The notes under the pieces were generated by a model. That model was given only the letters and a program-made list of their open reading frames with translations. It searched no databases and was not told the origin of the DNA. The position numbers and the translations under genes are program-made. From NCBI GenBank assembly GCA_022803075.1, contig JAFFTF010000008.1:1-42700 (forward strand): a stretch of 42,700 nt of DNA, read 5' to 3'. Shown here piece after piece: positions 17,084 to 26,017 of this stretch (within the stretch, counting starts at the first letter, position 1; every line of letters starts with the position of its first letter). The DNA comes from Micrococcales bacterium 31B (GTDB lineage: Bacteria > Actinomycetota > Actinomycetes > Actinomycetales > Dermabacteraceae).

Positions 17084-18310
17084 TCACCCCCACAGGTGCA
17101 CGGGCACGCCGAGCAGGGCTCCCCCGAGCACCACGACCCACGGCGGCGCGGCGAATCGCGTGAGCGCCACAAACCCCGCCGCCGCCACGACCAGCCCCGC
17201 GGCGCTCGTCACCCCCGACGTGAACACCGGGTCATACAGAGCCGCCGCGAGCACACCCACCACGGCGGCGTTCGCCCCGGCCAACGCGGCCTGCGCACCC
17301 GGCCGGGCCCGCAGCGCGTCCCAGATGGGCAGTACGCCCAGTACCAATAGAAAGCCCGGCAGAAAGATGGCGACGAGCGCGATCAGGGCGCCCCACAGCC
17401 CGAGCGCGCCGCCCGGCGGCACGTGCGCGACCGCGCCGACGTACGCCGCGAATGTCGAGAGCGGGCCGGGCACCGCCTGCGCCGCGCCGTACCCCGCGAG
17501 AAACTCGGGCTGCGAGACCCAACCCGCGTCGACCGTGCCCGACTGCAGCAGCGGCAAGATCACGTGGCCGCCTCCGAACACGAGCGCGCCCGCGCGGTAC
17601 ACCACCGAGAACAGGGCCGCGGCGCCACCGGCCTGCGCGAGCAGCGGACCGCCCAGCAGCAACCCCGCGAACGCCACGAGGCACGCGAGCCCGAGCCAGC
17701 GCGGCACGCGAGGGGCGCGCGCGGGTGCCAGGGGGGCCGCGGGGGCGTCCGGCCTGAGGAACAGCCAGCCCGCCAACGCGCCCACGATAATGGCCCCGAC
17801 CTGCCCGAATGCGCCGCTCACGAGCAGGGCCAGGGCGAGGCCCGCGAGACCAATCGCGGCTCGCGTGCGGTCGGGGGTGAGGGTGCGCGCCATGCCCCAC
17901 ACGGCCTGGGCGACGATCGCGACGGCCACGAGTTTCAGCCCCGAGAGCACCCCCTCGCCCACCGGACCGTCAAAGAGGGCGGCCCCGAACGCCACCGCCA
18001 CCATGAGCAGCGCCGAGGGCAGCGTGAACCCCACGAACGCGGCGAGCGCGCCGAGACCTCCCGCGCGGCGCAGGCCGAGCACGAAACCCACCTGGCTCGA
18101 CGCCGGACCGGGCAGAAACTGGCACAGCGCCACGATGTCGCCGTACTCGCGGTCGTCGAGCCAGCGGCGGCGCTCCACGAACTCGGCGCGAAAATAGCCG
18201 AGGTGCGCGACGGGCCCGCCGAACGAGGTCAGGCCCAGTCGCGTGAACGCCGCCAGCACCTCGAGGGGCGTGCCGGACGCGCGGGGGGTCGGGTTGGGTT
18301 CGCGGCTCAC
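17084..18310 (-). CDS. chrA: Chromate transporter (CHR family), two-domain form
   Basis: 408 residues, 10-12 hydrophobic segments, in two homologous CHR halves: FTRLGLTSFGGPVAHLGYF and QFLPGPASSQ in the first; GALVFGGGHVILPLL and AVPGPLSTFAAYVG in the second. The family exports chromate and, by inference, helps with oxyanion stress. GTG at 18310 is chosen since the frame beyond it runs antisense through the tRNA gene and must be non-coding; there is no strong ribosome-binding site. Single gene, with no chrB-type regulator next to it. Confidence 0.88.
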   Translation of the reverse strand: MSREPNPTPRASGTPLEVLAAFTRLGLTSFGGPVAHLGYFRAEFVERRRWLDDREYGDIVALCQFLPGPASSQVGFVLGLRRAGGLGALAAFVGFTLPSALLMVAVAFGAALFDGPVGEGVLSGLKLVAVAIVAQAVWGMARTLTPDRTRAAIGLAGLALALLVSGAFGQVGAIIVGALAGWLFLRPDAPAAPLAPARAPRVPRWLGLACLVAFAGLLLGGPLLAQAGGAAALFSVVYRAGALVFGGGHVILPLLQSGTVDAGWVSQPEFLAGYGAAQAVPGPLSTFAAYVGAVAHVPPGGALGLWGALIALVAIFLPGFLLVLGVLPIWDALRARPGAQAALAGANAAVVGVLAAALYDPVFTSGVTSAAGLVVAAAGFVALTRFAAPPWVVVLGGALLGVPVHLWG

Positions 18311-18389
18311 GCTGGCAGCATACGGGGGTGACGGGGTCGGTGTGGTTTTTACCGCGTGGTGCGAACCTGCTACAGTATGGGATGTTCGA

Positions 18390-18462
18390 GGGGCTATGGC
18401 GCAGTTGGTAGCGCGTCTCGTTCGCAATGAGAAGGTCAGGGGTTCGAATCCCCTTAGCTCCA
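18390..18462 (+). tRNA. tRNA-Ala (anticodon CGC)
   Basis: 73 bases fold as a standard cloverleaf: acceptor GGGGCTA (18390-18396) with TAGCTCC (18455-18461) and discriminator A18462; anticodon stem TCTCG/TGAGA with loop TTCGCAA, giving CGC; T-arm GGGG-TTCGAAT-CCCC. The G3-U70 pair, the main identity element of alanine tRNAs, is present. CCA is not encoded. It reads GCG codons. A terminator follows, and an accessory region begins about 290 bases downstream. Confidence 0.95.
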
Positions 18463-18469
18463 CAAAATT

Positions 18470-18514
18470 CCCGGGTCGGGTTGTCAGGTTGCTGGCGACC
18501 CGGCCCGGGTTTCT
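18470..18514 (+). terminator. Intrinsic terminator of the tRNA gene
   Basis: CCCGGGTCGGG (18470-18480) pairs with CCCGGCCCGGG (18499-18509), 11 base pairs with one G-U, 18-base loop, followed directly by TTTCT. Confidence 0.8.
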
Positions 18515-18750
18515 GTTGTGGGGTGTGGCGCGGAGTTGGGCGGGGCGTTCGACACTCGTGACTCCGCATGACACCTCACGGCGTGGTCGGTCGCGTTCCG
18601 CGCTCGCGAGAGGATGTTGGCCAGAGTTCCCCCGAAGGGCAGTTGCGCAGCCCTTTTACGATGAGTGTGAGCTAAAACCAACGGTTAGAATCGAAACTCT
18701 TGGAGATGCGCGCTGCACGGGCACGCCACTCACAGTTGCTAGGAGACGAC

Positions 18751-20058
18751 ATGGCAGACGATAACCCGCGCGTACCCGTTTGGACATTGGCCACTGAGGC
18801 CGCGTCGATTCCTGATCGCATGAGCGAAGGCGAGATGACTCCCGAAAGGCTCGCCGAATTACGCACCGCCCTCGCGGCGTTTGCGAACGCACCGGTCGCG
18901 ACATTGGAAATGCATCCAGTCAAGCAGCACCGAGATCCTTCGAGTGGGATCGCCCTTCATGTGACCAGCCCACTCGCCCAGCAACTCTCGCAACTCGTCG
19001 CGCAAACGGCTCGATCACTGCCAACCAAATTAGACATGCCTGCAACCGGAGAAGTGCTCTACCGCATGGTGGTGCCAGCCAAGTACGCTTCGCAATTGAG
19101 TAAAGGCCTCGTGAGTCCGATCGTTTCCAAGGCTGCCCAAGGCGGCGTGCACAGTGCTCTGCGCGGCTCCACTGGAATCGTCGCCCAAGCCACTTTCGTG
19201 CCCGTTTCCAGCGCGGGAGCGACAACTGGCGCCGCTGCGACGGCAGGCGCCGGCATGGCGACAGCTGGGGCGTTGACCGTAGCAGCACCTTTGGTCCTTA
19301 TGGCGGTCGCAGTCGCAGCGAGTGCCTACGCAGACAACCAAAGGCAAAAGGCCATCGAACGGATCACTGACCTGCTTGAGCAACTTCACGACGAGAAATT
19401 AGAGCAGGAACGCGACCGTCTCGACGGTTGCCGTGATGCGATTGACAAGGCGACTTCAGTATTACTCGACCAGGGCAAGATTGGACAGTCGCTGGGGTTG
19501 GACTCGGCGGCCCATGAAATTAGTATCACGATATCCACCGCACGTAGCCGCCTCAAGAAGTGGCAGGCTAGTCTCGATCAATTTTCTGACACTCACGTGG
19601 ACTTGGCCGCATTGACCGCAGCGTTCCCCGGCATCACCGAGGAGAACGGCGCCTTCAGTTCACACCTTGAAACGGCGAGGCTTGCAATTGCTTTGAAACG
19701 TCGCGTCCAGGTGTTGCAGGCGGTTGAGCACGCCCAACTCGAAAACACCAACAACCCTTTCAAGTCGTTCCTGAGTGAACTGAACAGCGAAGAACGCCGT
19801 CTGAATGACCTCGAGTCGGGCATAAACAACGTATTGATTCGTTTGTCTTCGCTGGAACTGAAGCGCCCGGGCGGGTTGCTCAAGAGGCCTATCTACTCGC
19901 CGTACGACGTGGACAAACTGCTCAACGCCGCCTACCGGCTGAAAGGGCTCGGCAGTGGGCTCGACCTCGCCAGAAGCCAATCGGATGTGCTGATAGAAAT
20001 TGAACGAGACAGCAACGGCTCGCTGATCGTTTTCCCGGCAACGAAGAGCGAACAGTAG
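18751..20058 (+). CDS. Unrecognised membrane-spanning coiled-coil protein
   Basis: 435 residues from ATG 18751, six bases after AGGAGA... (AGGAG at 18741-18745). Layout: a soluble helical N-terminal 130 residues, an Ala/Gly-rich hydrophobic stretch (about 150-195, including ALTVAAPLVLMAVAVAASAYA) likely to form one or two membrane helices, then long charged helices (IERITDLLEQLHDEKLEQERDRL and following, to about 380) predicted as coiled coil, and a C-terminal domain of about 50 residues. No catalytic motif seen. It is the first gene of the accessory block behind the tRNA and lies 140 bases before a nuclease-like gene. A pore- or membrane-disrupting role would fit the layout but is speculation. 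GC content is lower than the core genes. Confidence 0.7.
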   Translation: MADDNPRVPVWTLATEAASIPDRMSEGEMTPERLAELRTALAAFANAPVATLEMHPVKQHRDPSSGIALHVTSPLAQQLSQLVAQTARSLPTKLDMPATGEVLYRMVVPAKYASQLSKGLVSPIVSKAAQGGVHSALRGSTGIVAQATFVPVSSAGATTGAAATAGAGMATAGALTVAAPLVLMAVAVAASAYADNQRQKAIERITDLLEQLHDEKLEQERDRLDGCRDAIDKATSVLLDQGKIGQSLGLDSAAHEISITISTARSRLKKWQASLDQFSDTHVDLAALTAAFPGITEENGAFSSHLETARLAIALKRRVQVLQAVEHAQLENTNNPFKSFLSELNSEERRLNDLESGINNVLIRLSSLELKRPGGLLKRPIYSPYDVDKLLNAAYRLKGLGSGLDLARSQSDVLIEIERDSNGSLIVFPATKSEQ

Positions 20059-20186
20059 TCCCGCATGACCGTGAACGTGAAGTCGAGTCTCAATGGCAAG
20101 CCACCCTCATATGTCAGCGGAGGTTCGGATCATGGGTGGCAGTTTCTGGCACCGTAGCCGCCGTTAATTGACGGTCCGGTCTCCCT

Positions 20187-20201
20187 TACTATCTATCTGT
20201 G
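20187..20201 (+). promoter_or_regulatory. Possible leaderless promoter of the nuclease-like gene
   Basis: TACTAT (20187-20192) ends six bases before the GTG at 20199 and there is no ribosome-binding site, the arrangement of actinobacterial leaderless transcripts. A -35 is not clear (TTAATT at the right distance, TTGACG at 20168 too close). Confidence 0.35.
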
Positions 20202-20780
20202 GCTGACACCAAGCAAACGAAAACCATCGGGGAACATCACGTTGCGGCGGAACTAGCCCGCCGCGGCTGGGCACCCGCCATGACTCGAGATGGGCTGGAG
20301 CGCACAGACATACTCGCTGTCCTCTCCGATCCGCAAAACCGCCGCCTCGTCGAGATACAGGTAAAGACCGCGCGCGGTGCCAATTGGCACAAACTCAATT
20401 GGCCGCTGGGAAAGAAGTCGCAGGCACCGAGTCAACACCAGCGAGAGTACTTTGTCATGGTGGCCGTACCACTCGATCTAACTGTTTCGCTGCGCTGCTT
20501 CGTCGTGCCCCGCACGCACATCGCCGCTGCCGCCTGGATAGGACACATGGCTTGGCTAACCGAGCCCGGCGTCGAGAGCGGCAAGCGCAATGCACCTGTA
20601 GAGCAGTCGCGCGTGCCACTAGCGTCGCTTGTACAGTATGAAAACCGCTGGGACCTTCTACTCCAGGACGAGGCCGAGGCGCCCGTCCTCCTGCCGGCTC
20701 ATTATCGGGACCTCGCACAAGATCCCCGCGTCGGTTTACCCGAAGGCCACGCCTGGCAGTCCGAATTGCCGTTGTGGTGA
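20199..20780 (+). CDS. PD-(D/E)XK-like nuclease domain protein, hypothetical
   Basis: 193 residues. The first 60 residues have the core of a PD-(D/E)XK fold: an N-terminal helix (IGEHHVAAELARRGW), an acidic strand start (ERTDILAV, Asp37) and VEIQVKTA, with the Q54-x-K56 variant of the ExK motif used by many such nucleases. The remaining 130 residues do not match a family I know; a conserved-looking FVVPRTHIAAAAW strand/helix unit follows. GTG start at 20199. It stands between an unrecognised membrane protein and a GIY-YIG nuclease gene in an accessory region, which suggests DNA processing or defence; activity is inferred only from the motif. Confidence 0.6.
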   Translation: MADTKQTKTIGEHHVAAELARRGWAPAMTRDGLERTDILAVLSDPQNRRLVEIQVKTARGANWHKLNWPLGKKSQAPSQHQREYFVMVAVPLDLTVSLRCFVVPRTHIAAAAWIGHMAWLTEPGVESGKRNAPVEQSRVPLASLVQYENRWDLLLQDEAEAPVLLPAHYRDLAQDPRVGLPEGHAWQSELPLW

Positions 20781-20819
20781 CGATGCGATGCGAACCAACA
20801 TGTGGTAATAACGCATCGT
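20780..20819. repeat. Inverted repeat overlapping the GIY-YIG start
   Basis: ACGATGCG (20780-20787) and CGCATCGT (20812-20819) are perfect inverted copies 24 bases apart; the right arm covers the GTG at 20818. A hairpin here could hide the start codon, or it may be an operator. Confidence 0.35.
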
Positions 20820-21335
20820 GGCGTGGATCGCCATACAACCCCGGCCACACCAACCGGCACTGCCATCCCACAACCACTTGACCAAACTGCTAACGGCGCG
20901 GCCGGGCGTGTACGTCCTGTTCGGCGAGAGCGACGCGGGCGAGCACATTGCGTACATCGGCCAGTCCGACGCGGTGGGCAAACGCCTCGCGCAGCACGAG
21001 CAGAGCGTCGCGAAATCGTTCTGGACCGGCGACGTCATGCTCATCACCTCGAAAGATCAGAATCTCACCAGCGCCCATGTACGCTACCTCGAGTCGCGCC
21101 TGATTCAACTGGCGCGTGACGTCGGCCGCGTGCCGCTCGACAACGCGAACGTGCCCAGCGGTGGCGCCGAGCTGCCCGAGGCCGACGCCTCCGACATGCA
21201 GTACTTCATCGAGCAGGTACGCGTGCTGATGCCGGTGCTGGGTTTCGATATTTTTCGAGGACGCGCAGCACGGCCCCCGGGCAGCGCCGCACCTGTCCCA
21301 GCGCCGACCGAATCGCCGGTTTTTCACACACGCTC
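20818..21335 (+). pseudogene. GIY-YIG nuclease gene, N-terminal part (C-terminus displaced)
   Basis: GTG at 20818 opens a GIY-YIG domain: GVYVLF (30-35), AYIG (45-48), Arg56, QH at 59-60 and the metal-binding Glu92 in RYLESRLIQLAR; then a linker (SEADASDMQYF-like helix, VLMPVLGFDIF, a Pro/Ala stretch, ESPVFH). Proteins of this type that I know continue into a DUF4357 domain. Here the frame runs at 21336 into the antisense strand of a duplicated M23 gene and stays open by chance to 21627. A DUF4357-like end is found 4.8 kb away at 26165-26306. The nuclease domain itself is complete, so a shortened or chimeric protein may still be made. Confidence 0.75.
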
Positions 21336-21859
21336 CGACAGGCGCCGCGGCGCGGTGAGGTGCTGCTCGTTGCGAGGCAGGCCGTCCACCACCTCGTCAT
21401 CGAGCGTGATGCCGCGAAACGCCATGGGCAGGCCGACCGCGAACATAAAGGACGCGCGGTCCATCAGGTGCGCGTGCACGTGCGGTTCGCTGCTATTGCC
21501 GGAGTTTCCGCAGCGGCCGATCACCTCACCGGCGCGCACCGACTCCCCGCGCCGCACGGCGACCGACCCCCGTTGCAGGTGCGCGACGACGGCGTGCGTG
21601 CCGTCCGCTCCGCGAATCACCACGTGATTGCCCACGATGAAGCCGGGCCCGCCGAGTTCGCGTAGCGCGCCCTCGACCATCATGTAGACGACAGTGAGCA
21701 GGCTGCTGCGTGAGCGGTGATCGCGGCGCCACCCCGACGCGCGCACGACGGTGCCGTCGATCATCGCCATGACGGGCTCACCGAAGGCTGGGTAGTCGGA
21801 GGGCGGGCGCATGGAGGCGCCGCTGCCAAAGGAGGGTCGCGCGCGTCCGGGCGGCTCGG
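21324..21859 (-). pseudogene. Truncated copy of the M23 peptidase gene
   Basis: This is a duplicate of residues from about 108 to the end of the M23 gene at 26269-27129. It keeps HLQRGSV and the HVHAH motif but lacks the membrane helices and the segment with His93 and Asp105, so two likely zinc ligands are missing and it should be inactive. The open frame continues to 21995, but the extra N-terminal residues are unrelated sequence. The last residues (PRRLSERV) differ from those of the intact copy (PRCLSTPSR), because the homology ends there. Confidence 0.8.
21334..21859 (+). repeat. Direct repeat, left copy (about 524 bp)
   Basis: Aligned base by base with 26282-26807 at a constant offset of 4948; about a dozen mismatches, most in the first 50 bases, none of them gaps. 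Outside these limits similarity stops abruptly on both sides. It includes the final codons of the displaced DUF4357-like end and the 3' half of the M23 gene. Confidence 0.9.
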
Positions 21860-22448
21860 TGTGCGGAGGGACAGTCTTCACAGTGATTGATGAGACGCAG
21901 CCGCGTTCCGAAGGAAAAGGCGCGTTACGGTCTCTGACGGGTCGTTGGCTGTCGCATGTGGTTGCGATAGCGCTTCTCAACTTGTCGGGGTACACCGGCC
22001 CTTGCCAGATCGAAAGTCTTCACCCACCCTTCGACAACGTCATGGCATGCAAGAGTGGTCACGGCCTACCGAGATCTATACATGATCACTGACGACACCC
22101 GGATGGGAGCACCGCCCGCGCCCGAGGAGCAAAGGATAAGCTCGCGCGTGCACGGCCGGGTCAACACGGATTGACGAGGCCACTCGTCAGATCTCACGAG
22201 GCGGTGAACACCGCTGTGTTCAGCAGAGCGCCCGAAATCTGCATCTGTGAATTCCATCGCGAGCACAGGTCGGTGGAGCGGGCAGTAGTTGAACATGGCG
22301 CGTCCTTGGCGCGCATCCGTAGCGCATCGCCGTTTGGTACGGCTTTGTCTCACCCCGCTAGTTGTCTACGCACCGTGACGCGACGACCGGTACGCTTGGT
22401 AGGTCCGCACCGGGTTGTGAAGGTGTGCCGTTGAGAGGAGGTCCCCTG
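21860..22448 (+). other. Non-coding stretch before the ATPase gene
   Basis: 589 bases between the left repeat and the AAA+ ATPase start. No convincing gene. A minus-strand frame at 22066-22353 contains a protein-like piece (MFNYCPLHRPVLAMEF...) but no ribosome-binding site and atypical codon bias. The promoter of the downstream pair should lie in the last 100 bases; no unambiguous hexamer pair was found. The first part may be decayed DNA from the insertion junction. Confidence 0.5.
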
Positions 22449-23447
22449 ATGGCGACCAATGATCAACTTAAGGCACTCGTCAAGAGCCACGCCGACGGTG
22501 ACGATCCCCAGTTCTACGCCATTGCCATGCAAGTTGCAGCCAAAGCTGCTCGCGCCGGGCAGTCAAAATTCGCTCAAGAACTACGTGACCTCGTCAACGA
22601 CCTCCGCGAGCGAACCGGGCAGCGAGCGCGCATCGCCGCCGTAGTTCCGTTCACTCAGCCAAAGGGTGAACTCGGGTCACTGTTGAGCGTCTCGTACCCT
22701 GAGGTCAGGCTGAGCGACCTCGTGCTCACCGACAAGGTCCGAGAACGACTAACGCACGTGCTGCTGGAACAAAGGCAGCGCGATGCTCTTGCTCGCCACG
22801 GCTTAACTCCTGCACGTCGTGTCCTCCTTACCGGCCCGCCAGGTACCGGAAAAACCTCCACCGCGCGCGTGATCGCGGGTGAACTCGGGCTTCCACTTTT
22901 TTCGATCAGGCTCGACACGGTGTTGTCCAAGTTCATGGGCGAGACAGCGGCAAAACTGCGTCTTGTGTTCGATGCGCTGGCTGAGACCCGGGGTGTCTAT
23001 CTTTTCGATGAGGTCGATGCACTCGGCGGCGACCGCACTGCGCGGAACGACGTGGGCGAGATTCGTCGAGTACTCAACTCGTTCCTGCAGTTCCTCGAAG
23101 AAGACACATCGGAAAGCGTGATTATTGCCGCTACCAACCACCTCAACTTGTTGGACAACGCGCTGTTCCGGCGGTTCGACACCGTGATGGGCTTAGCACT
23201 GCCCGACGACGCCGCGGTTGAGTCGGTCATTGAGAACCGGCTCGCCTCGTTCAAGCTCTACAACTTGAGCTGGACTCGTATAATCCCCGCGGCCCGCGGG
23301 CTGAGCCATGCTGAGATTGCTACTGCCGCTGAGAATGCTGCGAAGCGAACCATTCTGAGCAATCGTACACGGGTACGAACCGATGATGTAGTTATTGCTT
23401 TGAAGGAACGTCCTCGCGCACGCCGTCGGGCTGACGGGCCCGCCTAA
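22449..23447 (+). CDS. ietA: AAA+ ATPase, IetA-like
   Basis: 332 residues. A helical N-terminal region (1-85) precedes a classical AAA module: Walker A GPPGTGKT (129-136), a pore-loop-like LSKFMGET (159-166), Walker B VYLFDEVD (183-190), sensor-1 Asn230 in IIAATN, arginine-finger RRFD (241-244) and a C-terminal lid. ATG at 22449 has GAGGAGG eight bases upstream. The subtilase gene begins five bases after its stop, so the pair is translationally linked. An ATPase of this type with a subtilisin-like partner is the IetA-IetS arrangement, described first as a plasmid incompatibility (toxin-antitoxin) pair and later as an anti-phage system. The ATPase is thought to restrain or direct the protease. 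Identification rests on architecture and order, not on a search. Confidence 0.82.
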   Translation: MATNDQLKALVKSHADGDDPQFYAIAMQVAAKAARAGQSKFAQELRDLVNDLRERTGQRARIAAVVPFTQPKGELGSLLSVSYPEVRLSDLVLTDKVRERLTHVLLEQRQRDALARHGLTPARRVLLTGPPGTGKTSTARVIAGELGLPLFSIRLDTVLSKFMGETAAKLRLVFDALAETRGVYLFDEVDALGGDRTARNDVGEIRRVLNSFLQFLEEDTSESVIIAATNHLNLLDNALFRRFDTVMGLALPDDAAVESVIENRLASFKLYNLSWTRIIPAARGLSHAEIATAAENAAKRTILSNRTRVRTDDVVIALKERPRARRRADGPA

Positions 23448-23452
23448 CTAAG

Positions 23453-26014
23453 ATGGCTGAACGAGACCGCCCGCACATCGTCGTGCCGACACAGCCCGCG
23501 TCCGAACCATTCACTCCCATCGCGACGGCGGTAACGAGCGGCAGCCATCGCTTTAGCAGCAGTCGAAGCGAGCACGGAAGACGCCTCACTGAAGAATTCG
23601 AGGCGGCATGGAAGCCTCCAATGGACGAACCAGAGACCGCAGGGACCTACCTCACCTTCGCGTCTTTCCCCGGCCTCGACCTGATGTTCGAAAGTTTGGA
23701 ATCACGCCGCCTCGGCTCTCAACCAGAACTTGTCGCAGTCCAGCATGAGGAAACCACTCACGGCACGGTCGCGAACGCGACAGTTTTCATCCCGGATGGG
23801 CAGAAGCAGTTCTTCCTCAAGAAGCTTGAAAATTACGTCTATACGGCTGAAGCCGTAGACGGGAAACCAAAAAATGCGCGGCTGATCGAAGGTATCGCGT
23901 CTATTCGCCGTGCAACGATACAGGAGTTGTGGACCGACCCCGCCGATGAGTTCCCTGCCGATCCAACTCGATCCAGCTGGTGGGAGGTATGGCTCAGGGC
24001 CGTTGACGGCGAGGAATATGCTCGACTAGCGGAGTATGCCCGGCGACATGGTCTCTCGATGAGTGACCATTACCTCGGATTTGGTGACCGAACCGTCGTC
24101 CTCCTCCGCGCCACCAGCGAACAACTCGCCATGACCTTCCGGAGCATTGATGACATTGCCGAGTTGCGACGCCCCCACGAGTTGGCCTCGTTCCTTCCGG
24201 GTCTATCTGCCGTCGAGCAGCGTGAATGGATGAGTGAACTGCAACACCGAGTAGACCACGCGGGAAAGGATGCGCCCGTTGTATGCATCCTTGACCGTGG
24301 CGTACAAGCCGGGCACCCGCTACTGGAAGAGTCATTGGCGCCCGCTGACCTGCACGCCATTGAACCGAGCTGGCGCAAAGATGTAGCGATACATCCACAC
24401 GGCACTGAGATGGCTGGCCTCGCGCTCTATGGAGATATGCAGGCTGCCGTCACTACTCAGCAGCGCGTTCAACTGGCGCATAGGCTCGAATCTGTCAAGC
24501 TGCTCCCAGACACGGGCAGCAACGACCCTGACGTATACGGAGCCGTCACCGCCCGGGCAGTCGACCAGCCAGAGATTTCAGCTCAGAGCCGCCCCCGCGT
24601 CTTCATGCTGGCCATCACCGCACCCGCGGCGGCACCGAATCCGGGGCACCGTGTCGAAGAACGCCCCATGCAGGAGTCGGGTCGACCAACTGCATGGTCA
24701 GCCACGCTGGACGCTCTGAGCTTTGGCCGAGCCATTGATGACAGCGCCCCCAAGTTCACCTACCTAAACCGAAACGAAGCACCGACGCCCCGGCTATTTG
24801 TAGTCTCCGCGGGGAATATCCGCGACGTTCAGGCTGCGGACGATCACCTCGAGCGAAGCGATGCAGAGGGCGTCGAAGACCCCGCGCAAGCATGGAACGC
24901 ACTCGCGGTTGGAGCCTACGCCGAGCACGATGCAATGGATCATGTTCCGGGCATCTACACAGGGTACGTGCCCATCGCTACCCGGGGTGAACTATCACCA
25001 ACCAGCCGTACATCAGTGTCATTCGACCAGAAGAGATGGCCGTTCAAGCCGGATGTCGTCGCACCAGGCGGCAACCTAGCTCTCACCCCGGATGGCACTC
25101 AAGTCGACACTCCCGAGAACCTCGCGATCCTGACCACTCGCCTGCAACGCCCGGGCGAGGGTTACTTCACGACGACGCGAGACACCTCGGCCGCCACAGC
25201 TCACGTAGCATCGATCGCGGCCGACATCCGCGCAGCTTACCCTCACCTGAGGCCCGAGACAATCCGTGCGCTCGTTGTCCACTCCGCCGAGTGGACAACT
25301 CCGATGCGCGCACGCATCGACGCCGCGATCACGAAGGGTGCCGCAGTAAACCTGCTCCGTCGCTACGGCATGGGTGTGCCCAACCTGGAGCGAGCCACTC
25401 GCAGCGCGACCAACGCGCTGACACTGGTGGACGAGGCTGTGATCCACCCCTACGAGCGCGAGGGCAACTCCAGCAGCGGCAAATCCCGTGAAATGAACTT
25501 GCACCGCCTGCCTTGGCCGATCGACGCCCTGTCTGCGCTCGGAGAGACCGACGTCCGACTGCGCGTAACGCTCTCATACTTTGTGGAACCGAACCCCTCA
25601 AGTCGCGGATGGTCGGGACGATACGTGTATCCCTCCCACGGCCTGCGCTTCGCCATGAAGCGCCCCGAAGACAATCTTCACACGTTCCGCAAACGCGTCA
25701 ATAAGCAGGCCCGCGACGAAGGCGAGCAGCCGCTGCGTCTCAATACCGAGACCGGCTGGCTGTTCGGACGTGACCAGCAGACCTCCACGGGATCAATTCA
25801 CACTGATATCTGGACTGGACCCGCGGAGGCCCTCGCAGCCAAAGAAGCGGTTGTTGTCTACCCCGTCGCGGGGTGGTGGAAGAGCCGACCAACTATGGAC
25901 CAGAGCGACAAGGGAGTCAACTACTCACTCGTCGTCAGCATCGAAGCACCAGAGATCGAAGTTGACCTGTGGACTCCTGTATATCAACAGGTTACGTCAG
26001 TAATCGAGACCTGA
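23453..26014 (+). CDS. ietS: Subtilisin-like (S8) serine protease, IetS-like
   Basis: 853 residues. An N-terminal domain of about 270 residues lacks a signal peptide, so the protein is cytoplasmic. The S8 triad follows: Asp281 in VCILDRGVQAGHPLL, His316 in HPHGTEMAGLA and Ser579 in TRDTSAATAHVA. The oxyanion Asn is in VVSAGN (about 450). About 200 C-terminal residues form a beta-rich tail. A large intracellular subtilase next to an AAA+ ATPase matches the IetS protein. Its substrate is unknown; the family is believed to be toxic when unrestrained, or to cleave a target after phage infection. ATG at 23453 is the only close start. It ends three bases before a possible 48-residue gene. Codon use is less GC-extreme than the core genes, fitting transfer. 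Confidence 0.85.
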   Translation: MAERDRPHIVVPTQPASEPFTPIATAVTSGSHRFSSSRSEHGRRLTEEFEAAWKPPMDEPETAGTYLTFASFPGLDLMFESLESRRLGSQPELVAVQHEETTHGTVANATVFIPDGQKQFFLKKLENYVYTAEAVDGKPKNARLIEGIASIRRATIQELWTDPADEFPADPTRSSWWEVWLRAVDGEEYARLAEYARRHGLSMSDHYLGFGDRTVVLLRATSEQLAMTFRSIDDIAELRRPHELASFLPGLSAVEQREWMSELQHRVDHAGKDAPVVCILDRGVQAGHPLLEESLAPADLHAIEPSWRKDVAIHPHGTEMAGLALYGDMQAAVTTQQRVQLAHRLESVKLLPDTGSNDPDVYGAVTARAVDQPEISAQSRPRVFMLAITAPAAAPNPGHRVEERPMQESGRPTAWSATLDALSFGRAIDDSAPKFTYLNRNEAPTPRLFVVSAGNIRDVQAADDHLERSDAEGVEDPAQAWNALAVGAYAEHDAMDHVPGIYTGYVPIATRGELSPTSRTSVSFDQKRWPFKPDVVAPGGNLALTPDGTQVDTPENLAILTTRLQRPGEGYFTTTRDTSAATAHVASIAADIRAAYPHLRPETIRALVVHSAEWTTPMRARIDAAITKGAAVNLLRRYGMGVPNLERATRSATNALTLVDEAVIHPYEREGNSSSGKSREMNLHRLPWPIDALSALGETDVRLRVTLSYFVEPNPSSRGWSGRYVYPSHGLRFAMKRPEDNLHTFRKRVNKQARDEGEQPLRLNTETGWLFGRDQQTSTGSIHTDIWTGPAEALAAKEAVVVYPVAGWWKSRPTMDQSDKGVNYSLVVSIEAPEIEVDLWTPVYQQVTSVIET

Positions 26015-26017
26015 CCT

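Noticed and set aside
18390-18462. tRNA-Ala as integration site of a classical integrase island
   Set aside because: I found no repeat of the tRNA 3' end elsewhere in the window and no integrase gene; the boundaries that can be seen are the M23 repeats.
18311-18574. N-terminal extension of the chromate transporter gene across the tRNA
   Set aside because: The extra residues are the antisense translation of tRNA-Ala and its terminator (giving GFEPLTFSLRTRRATNCAIA-like text), a well-known annotation artefact.
21860-21995. N-terminus of the left M23 copy
   Set aside because: The frame stays open past the repeat boundary, but this part has no similarity to the intact peptidase, so it is unrelated junction DNA.
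22066-22353. Minus-strand frame of 95 codons before the ATPase gene
   Set aside because: One segment looks protein-like, but there is no ribosome-binding site, codon bias is wrong and it would cover the promoter region of the ATPase gene.
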